NCBI RefSeq assembly: GCF_014640535.1
Contig: NZ_BMHD01000001.1
Coordinates: forward strand, 2,482,214 to 2,546,213
Reading direction: 5' to 3'
DNA: 64,000 bases
Origin: Cnuibacter physcomitrellae
Lineage (GTDB): Bacteria; Actinomycetota; Actinomycetes; Actinomycetales; Microbacteriaceae
This document shows, piece after piece, positions 59,705-64,000 of this stretch. Made by a program: the position numbers and the translations under genes. Numbering within the stretch: position 1 is the stretch's first letter; the number at the start of each line of letters is the position of its first letter. Below the pieces are notes generated by a model that was given only the letters and a program-made list of their open reading frames with translations, was not told the DNA's origin and did no database searches.

Positions 59705-60519
59705 TCCACCTCGTCGTCGTCGTGGTGGTGGTCGTGTCCCGCATCCGGCGTCCCCACCACGATCACGCGCCCGCGGGTGCGGATGACGTCGACGGGGGAG
59801 CCGTAGAGCTCGGAGAGCACGTCGCTCCGCAGGACCTCGTCGGGCGGTCCGATGCGGAACCCGCCGCCGGCGAGGTACAGCACGCGATCGACGAACGAGA
59901 GCACGGGGTTGATGTCGTGCGTGACGAAGAGCACGCCCATCCGGCGGGCGGCACGCTGCCGGTCGATCAGCTCGCTCACCCCGCGCTGGTGCGCGAGGTC
60001 GAGCGAGAGGAGCGGCTCGTCGCAGAGGAGCAGCCGCGGCTCGCCGGCGAGCGCCTGCCCGATCCGGAGCCGCTGCTGCTCGCCACCCGACAGGGTGGAG
60101 ACCCCCGCATCCGCGTACGACTCGGCCCCGACCTCCTCCAGCAGGAGGTCGACGCGCGCTCGGCGCGAGCGCGACGGCAGCGGCAGTCCGAACCGGTGCC
60201 CGTCGATGCCGAGCGCGACGAGATCGCGAGCGCGGAGCGGGGTGCCGTCGTCGGCGAGCTTCTGCTGCGGGACGTAGCCGATGCGGCGATCGCCGCGGCG
60301 GGCCGGGCGGCCCAGGAACTCGATCGAGCCCGAGGTGAGGGGCTGCTGGCCGAGGACGGCACGGAGGAGACTCGTCTTGCCCGATCCGTTCGCCCCCAGC
60401 ACCGCGATGAACTCGCCCGCCTGGACGTCGAGGTCGAGACCGGACCAGAGTCGACGCGGGCCGTAGGCGAGCGCACCACCGCGGATGCGCAGGACGGGCG
60501 ACTCGGCCGGACCGGTCAT
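59701..60519 (-). CDS. znuC: Zinc ABC transporter ATPase ZnuC
   Basis: 272 aa. Walker A LGANGSGKTSLLRA, signature STLSGGEQQRLRIGQAL, Walker B LLLCDEPLLSLD and H-loop VLFVTHDI. The tail HDHHHDDDE resembles metal-binding histidine-rich ends of zinc transporters. ATG 60519 overlaps znuA by 4 bp. Confidence 0.93.
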   Translation of the reverse strand: MTGPAESPVLRIRGGALAYGPRRLWSGLDLDVQAGEFIAVLGANGSGKTSLLRAVLGQQPLTSGSIEFLGRPARRGDRRIGYVPQQKLADDGTPLRARDLVALGIDGHRFGLPLPSRSRRARVDLLLEEVGAESYADAGVSTLSGGEQQRLRIGQALAGEPRLLLCDEPLLSLDLAHQRGVSELIDRQRAARRMGVLFVTHDINPVLSFVDRVLYLAGGGFRIGPPDEVLRSDVLSELYGSPVDVIRTRGRVIVVGTPDAGHDHHHDDDEVE

Positions 60520-61451
60520 CGCGCCAGCGCCTCGGTGATCCGGTCGAGGTTCGCCTTCATCCAGGTGAAGTAGTCCTCGCCCTCCGGCAGGGTCTCGGAC
60601 AGCGCCACCGTCGGAGTCCCCGCCGTCTTCGCGTTCTCCACCAGGGCGTTCGCCTGCGCCGTCGGGGTCTGGGTGTCGTGCACGACGAGGTCGACGGTGC
60701 CGTTCGTGGCCAGCTCGATCGCCTGCAGGAACTCGTCGGGAGGGACCTCGGCGCCGCGCTCGACCGCATCCTGCAGCCCGGCAGGGGTGGCGTCGACCAG
60801 GCCGATCGCGTCGAGCATGTAGAGCGCGAGCGGCTCGGTCGCGAGGAAGCGCTGGCCGCGGTAGCTCTCGGCGAGATCGTCCTCGGTGGCGGCCAGGGCG
60901 GCGAGCTGGCCCTTGGCGCTCGTGGCGTTGGCGGTGAAGACCGGTGCGTCCTCGGGGTCGAGGTCGCTGAACCGATCGGCGAGCTCGTCGACGAGCCGCT
61001 CCATCGTGGGGACGTCGTACCAGAGGTGCTCGTTCAGGCCCTCGGCCGGATACCCCGACACCTCCGCCACCGAGACCACGACGGGACTCGCTCCCGAGGC
61101 ATCGACCATCTGGGGGAGGAAGTCGTCGTAGCCCCCGCCGTTCTCGATGACCAGATCGGCGTCCTTCACCGCAAGCTGATCGCGGGCGCTGGCCAGGAAC
61201 TCGTGCGGATCCTTCGTCGGGCTGTCGATGAGGCTGGTCACCGCGACCTGGTCGCCGCCGACCGCGCTCGCCAGACTGCCGTAGACGTCGGTGGAGGCCA
61301 CCACCGACAGCGTGGCCGACGCGCCGCTGCCCACCGTCATCGTCGCCGCCGGCATGCTCGTGCATCCCGCGAGCGCCGCTCCCGCGGAGAGGACCGCCGC
61401 GAGCGCGAGCGCACTCCTGCGCAGACGCGGGCGGCCTGGATTCGGGATCAC
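60516..61451 (-). CDS. znuA: Zinc-binding lipoprotein ZnuA
   Basis: 311 aa, cluster A-I metal-binding protein. Lipobox ALAGC (Cys30). Metal ligands lie in TKDPHEF, GLNEHLWYDVP and the late DLVVHDTQT region. First gene of the znuA-znuC-znuB-zur operon. The GTG at 61451 is 8 nt after the -10 box TAGAGT, suggesting leaderless or near-leaderless translation. Expression should respond to zinc through the Zur-like box upstream. Confidence 0.93.
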   Translation of the reverse strand: MIPNPGRPRLRRSALALAAVLSAGAALAGCTSMPAATMTVGSGASATLSVVASTDVYGSLASAVGGDQVAVTSLIDSPTKDPHEFLASARDQLAVKDADLVIENGGGYDDFLPQMVDASGASPVVVSVAEVSGYPAEGLNEHLWYDVPTMERLVDELADRFSDLDPEDAPVFTANATSAKGQLAALAATEDDLAESYRGQRFLATEPLALYMLDAIGLVDATPAGLQDAVERGAEVPPDEFLQAIELATNGTVDLVVHDTQTPTAQANALVENAKTAGTPTVALSETLPEGEDYFTWMKANLDRITEALAR

Positions 61452-61459
61452 GACCCCCG

Positions 61460-61487
61460 ACTCTAATCACCTGAGAACGGTTATCAA
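61460..61487 (-). promoter_or_regulatory. znu promoter with Zur-like box
   Basis: On the minus strand, -35 TTGATA (61482-61487) and -10 TAGAGT (61460-61465) are 16 bp apart. TGAGAACGGTTATCA (61472-61486) is a near-perfect 15-bp dyad that matches the actinobacterial Zur consensus TGAAAATGATTTTCA at 11 of 15 positions by eye and covers the -35 to spacer. This is where a repressing Zur would sit. Its last bases overlap the Lrp gene's stop. Confidence 0.65.
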
Positions 61488-61942
61488 AATCGCCGTCCAG
61501 CGGATGCGGAGGCGTGCGGATGAGGCCGGAGCGCGAGGCGGGTCTGGGTCTGCGCCGCTCCGGCTTCCCGCTTGAGGAGCCGGAGAAGACCGTCGAGCGC
61601 GGCGGTGTCCGCAACGCGAACACGAAGGAGGTAATCGTACGGCCCTGTCACGTGCACCGCGTCGAGGATCGGCGGGGCACCGACCGCCCACGCCAAGAAC
61701 TCCTCGGAGTCGCGGCCGGGCTCGAGTCGGACGTCGACGAACGCCTCGAGGCCGCTCACCTCGTCCGGGGCGTCGGAACCGAGGATCGCCCGGTAACCCG
61801 TGATGACTCCGCTGCTCTCCAGGCGCCTGACCCTGGCGGCGACGGCGTTGGTGCTGAGCCCGACCTCACGACCGAGCGCACTGAACGATGCGCGTCCGTC
61901 GACCCGCAGGATGCTGATGATCTGCTCGTCGATGGCGTCCAC
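61484..61942 (-). CDS. Lrp/AsnC-family transcriptional regulator
   Basis: 152 aa from the GTG at 61942 (MDAIDEQIISIL). HTH GRASFSALGREVGLSTNAVA followed by the RAM/ACT-like effector domain (LGSDAPDEVSGLEAFVDVRL, DAVHVTGPYDYLLRV). GAGAGG lies 9 nt upstream of this start; GTG 61969 would extend the frame by nine codons without a Shine-Dalgarno. It diverges from a LysE-type exporter, so it probably activates that gene when an amino acid accumulates. Confidence 0.9.
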   Translation of the reverse strand: MDAIDEQIISILRVDGRASFSALGREVGLSTNAVAARVRRLESSGVITGYRAILGSDAPDEVSGLEAFVDVRLEPGRDSEEFLAWAVGAPPILDAVHVTGPYDYLLRVRVADTAALDGLLRLLKREAGAAQTQTRLALRPHPHASASAGRRF

Positions 61943-62013
61943 ATGGTGAATCCTCTCATCGAACTGCACGATCGCACTGCGACCTCCGCTGCCGTTCGCG
62001 ACACTCGGACGTC

Positions 62014-62649
62014 ATGGACCCTCACGAGGCGCTCGGCGCCGGCATCGTCGCGGGCCTCGCCCTCGCGCTCCCTTTGGGGGCGATCGGGATCCTGCTCCTC
62101 CAGGAGGGCGCGTCCCGGGGCCTGGTCGGCGGGGTTCCGGCCGCGTTGGCGGTCGCCGTGGTCGACGTCCTCTACTGCGCGGCCGCCGTGTCGGTGGGTG
62201 CGGCCGCTGCACCCCTGATCGCCTCGTGGTCGCCCTGGCCCGGGGTGATCGGCGGTGTCGCCCTTCTCGCGATCGCCACCCGGGGCTTCGTCCGCGCTGC
62301 CAGGCCCGGAGCGATCGATGTCGGGGCCGACATGCGGCGCCCGCGCTCCCGCCACCGCTTCCTGCTCTTCTTCGGTCTCACCGCTCTCAACCCGGCGACC
62401 CTGCTGTACTTCACGGCCCTCGTCGCAGGGCAGGGCGCCGCACCGTCCCCGGCCGGCGGCGTGCTCTTCGTCGCGGGCGTCGGCCTGGCCTCGGCGACGT
62501 GGCAGCTCGTCCTCGTCCTGACGGGAGCGCTCGTGGGTCGGCGGGCGGGCCCACGTCTCGCCCGCGTGACCCCCCTGGCCGGCAACGCCGCGGTCGCCAC
62601 CCTGGGTGTCGTCATGCTCGCCGGTGCCTGGTCCGCCTCCGGAAGCTGA
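62014..62649 (+). CDS. LysE/RhtB-type amino-acid exporter
   Basis: 211 aa, six hydrophobic helices. LALALPLGAIGILLLQEGASRGLVGG at the N terminus and FFGLTALNPATLLYFTAL mid-protein are LysE-family signatures (the NP motif). Divergent from an Lrp regulator, a standard arrangement for inducible amino-acid efflux. The substrate is probably a basic or other amino acid. The 3' end overlaps the convergent propeller gene by 38 bp. Confidence 0.9.
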   Translation: MDPHEALGAGIVAGLALALPLGAIGILLLQEGASRGLVGGVPAALAVAVVDVLYCAAAVSVGAAAAPLIASWSPWPGVIGGVALLAIATRGFVRAARPGAIDVGADMRRPRSRHRFLLFFGLTALNPATLLYFTALVAGQGAAPSPAGGVLFVAGVGLASATWQLVLVLTGALVGRRAGPRLARVTPLAGNAAVATLGVVMLAGAWSASGS

Positions 62650-64000
62650 GGCCCGCACCCAGACCCGCGACGATGAGGAGGACGGCCGCCGCTCCCAGCC
62701 CCCTCGGATCCAGACCCGTGGCCGCAAGACCGTCTCGGCCGGTCTGCGCGACGGTTCCGATGGCGCCACCGGAAGCCGACGGCGAGGGGGTCGGGTCGGG
62801 AGTAGTCACCGCCCTGAAGCCCGCGTAGACCTGCCACACCAGGACGATCGGCGGCGTCGGCACAGTCACCAGGCCATCTGTCCGAGCGGTGAAGGCGTAT
62901 CCCGATCCGTCCGGTGCCACCGACACATCACCTGCACCACGCCCTGATAGCCGCCCGGGATCGGAGACGTCGACGCTCTCTCCGCTCACCACACCCGTCG
63001 ACGGGTCCCAGCTGTAGATCTCCGGGTCACCCGTCCCCCTCGGCGAGGTCGTCAGGTCGACCGCGCGTGAATCGAAGACGACGTAGGTGCCATCGGAGGA
63101 GATCCCGGAGCTGCCGACGTCGGCCCGGGAGGACGTGGTCGCCGACGCGGCCGTGTGCGTGATGAGGATCGATGTCCTGGTGGGCGATCCCGGTGCAGCG
63201 CCGGAGACGTGATAGAGCTGCGTGAACGCGGGGTCGAGGGTGAGGCCGGGCGCGAGGTTCGCCGCCGACGTCGAGACGAGGGCTGTGCCGTCGTCGAGCA
63301 CGGCGCTCACGAGGGCGTCCTTGTCGGCCGAGGCAGAACCGTCCGGCGAGGTGGAGATCATGACGGTGGTGCCGCTGTCGAGGTACCGGGCGTAGGACTG
63401 CAGCCGTGAACCGTTGGCCGGGGAGGCGCTGAGCTGATCGAAGGAGGTGAATGCCACGATCCGCCCGTCGGGCGAGAGGAGCCCTTCCTCCGTGCCCATC
63501 GTCCCTCCTACCGTCCCGGTGGGGTCCACGCTCGCCATCTGGACCGTGCCGGATCGCCAGACGTAGACCTGTCCGACCCCCTTGCCGGTCACGGACGTCA
63601 GCTCGCCCGCGGTATCGAAGGAGACGGTGTCGCCGGCGTCGTCGATGTCGACGTTCCTCACCTGCTTCGACGACGGTGCTCCCATGGCGTCATGGCTCAG
63701 GAGGATCGTCTGCCCGGTCGACCTGTCGTGCAGGTACGCCTGGGAGACACCGGGTGTGAGCCCCGGGATGATGTCGGCGCCGGCTGAGGTGAAGGCGACC
63801 TTCTGACCGTCGGCCGAGATGGCCACCGATTGTGCGTCGCCCACCGCCGGCTTGCCTCCCGTGCCGACGGTGATGAGTTCGAGCCGTCCGCTCTCGCGAT
63901 CACGTACGTAGACCTGAGCGTCACCGTTGGACGGTGCATCGAGGTCGCTCGCGCTGGAGATGAACGCGATCGACTGCATGCCGGAGCTCGCCGATGACCG
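62612..64000 (-). CDS. Secreted TolB/WD40-like beta-propeller protein with LAATG anchor (partial)
   Basis: The frame is open to the right edge, so the 5' end is missing; 463 codons are seen. Repeating blades SADGQKVAFTSAGADI, SPDGRIVAFTSFDQL, SSDGTYVVFDSRAVDL and APDGSGYAFTARTDG define a TolB-like propeller. The C terminus has a Pro/Ser linker, LAATG, a hydrophobic helix and RRRTRHRRA. A methionine at 63979 is not a start, since the frame continues with the same repeat pattern. Third LAxTG protein of the window. Confidence 0.85.
   Translation of the reverse strand, partial: RSSASSGMQSIAFISSASDLDAPSNGDAQVYVRDRESGRLELITVGTGGKPAVGDAQSVAISADGQKVAFTSAGADIIPGLTPGVSQAYLHDRSTGQTILLSHDAMGAPSSKQVRNVDIDDAGDTVSFDTAGELTSVTGKGVGQVYVWRSGTVQMASVDPTGTVGGTMGTEEGLLSPDGRIVAFTSFDQLSASPANGSRLQSYARYLDSGTTVMISTSPDGSASADKDALVSAVLDDGTALVSTSAANLAPGLTLDPAFTQLYHVSGAAPGSPTRTSILITHTAASATTSSRADVGSSGISSDGTYVVFDSRAVDLTTSPRGTGDPEIYSWDPSTGVVSGESVDVSDPGRLSGRGAGDVSVAPDGSGYAFTARTDGLVTVPTPPIVLVWQVYAGFRAVTTPDPTPSPSASGGAIGTVAQTGRDGLAATGLDPRGLGAAAVLLIVAGLGAGLSFRRRTRHRRA

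Noticed and set aside
1-64000. Possible prophage or integrative element
   Set aside because: No integrase, transposase, terminase or structural phage gene, and no direct repeats flanking a gene block next to the single tRNA.

Overview
The window is a high-GC (about 70%) actinobacterial chromosome segment. Several features point to the order Micrococcales, most likely family Microbacteriaceae: an F420-dependent glucose-6-phosphate dehydrogenase, LAxTG-type wall-anchor tails, a DtxR-type iron box, many GTG starts, 4-bp ATGA/GTGA gene overlaps, and promoters whose -10 hexamer (TANNNT) sits 6-8 nt from the start codon. The family assignment is inference; no rRNA is present. No prophage, complete insertion sequence or CRISPR array is visible.

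Layout. 1-12226: one long minus-strand catabolic operon. It begins with an IclR regulator and runs through a split-barrel flavin/F420 protein, an M20 deacylase, a ribose-type ABC importer with two permeases, an amidohydrolase, an aminotransferase, KDPG aldolase and KDG kinase, ending with fgd. 12343-14579: divergent LysR/MFS exporter pair. 14610-20938: a phosphopantetheinyl transferase facing a three-gene operon (small helical protein, Pls/PosA-type poly(amino acid) synthetase, M1 aminopeptidase). 21001-22406: Pit phosphate transporter plus a small membrane protein. 22495-29053: a large LASTG surface protein, a QTFLP-family protein, an 11-codon ORF with its own promoter, a spermidine-synthase-like protein, a catalytic-core-only alanyl-tRNA synthetase homologue, dcd and tRNA-Gly(CCC). 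29107-36292: membrane protein, GNAT-AAA+ fusion, esterase, nucleoside hydrolase, MBL hydrolase, a triad-less dienelactone hydrolase homologue, a DUF2470-like protein and an iron-regulated heme oxygenase.

36293-44960: a secreted LAATG phosphatase behind a PHO-box-like promoter, then an IclR / FAD oxidoreductase / MHS transporter / frameshifted epimerase locus. This area carries clusters of 70-80 bp nested palindromes. 44961-57172: YhgE/Pip and MMPL transport proteins, two DUF4190 proteins, a PIF1-like helicase, an unknown anchored protein, an amidase, a CopD-CtaG fusion and the HU terminator. 57191-61487: HU, the cysteine-poor ribosomal proteins S14/L33/L28 and a znuA-znuC-znuB-zur operon with a Zur-like box. 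61484-64000: Lrp/LysE pair and the 3' part of a LAATG beta-propeller protein.

Most notable: (i) at least three families of nested palindromic intergenic elements that recur in the same clusters (B-A, C..B-A, A-A-C); (ii) a possible uncharacterised amino-sugar-acid pathway feeding KDG kinase/KDPG aldolase; (iii) the poly(amino acid) synthetase operon with its aminopeptidase, 96-aa partner and adjacent PPTase; (iv) several unusual proteins: GNAT-AAA+, MMPL fused to a degenerate NTPase, truncated AlaRS, and a dienelactone hydrolase homologue lacking its triad.
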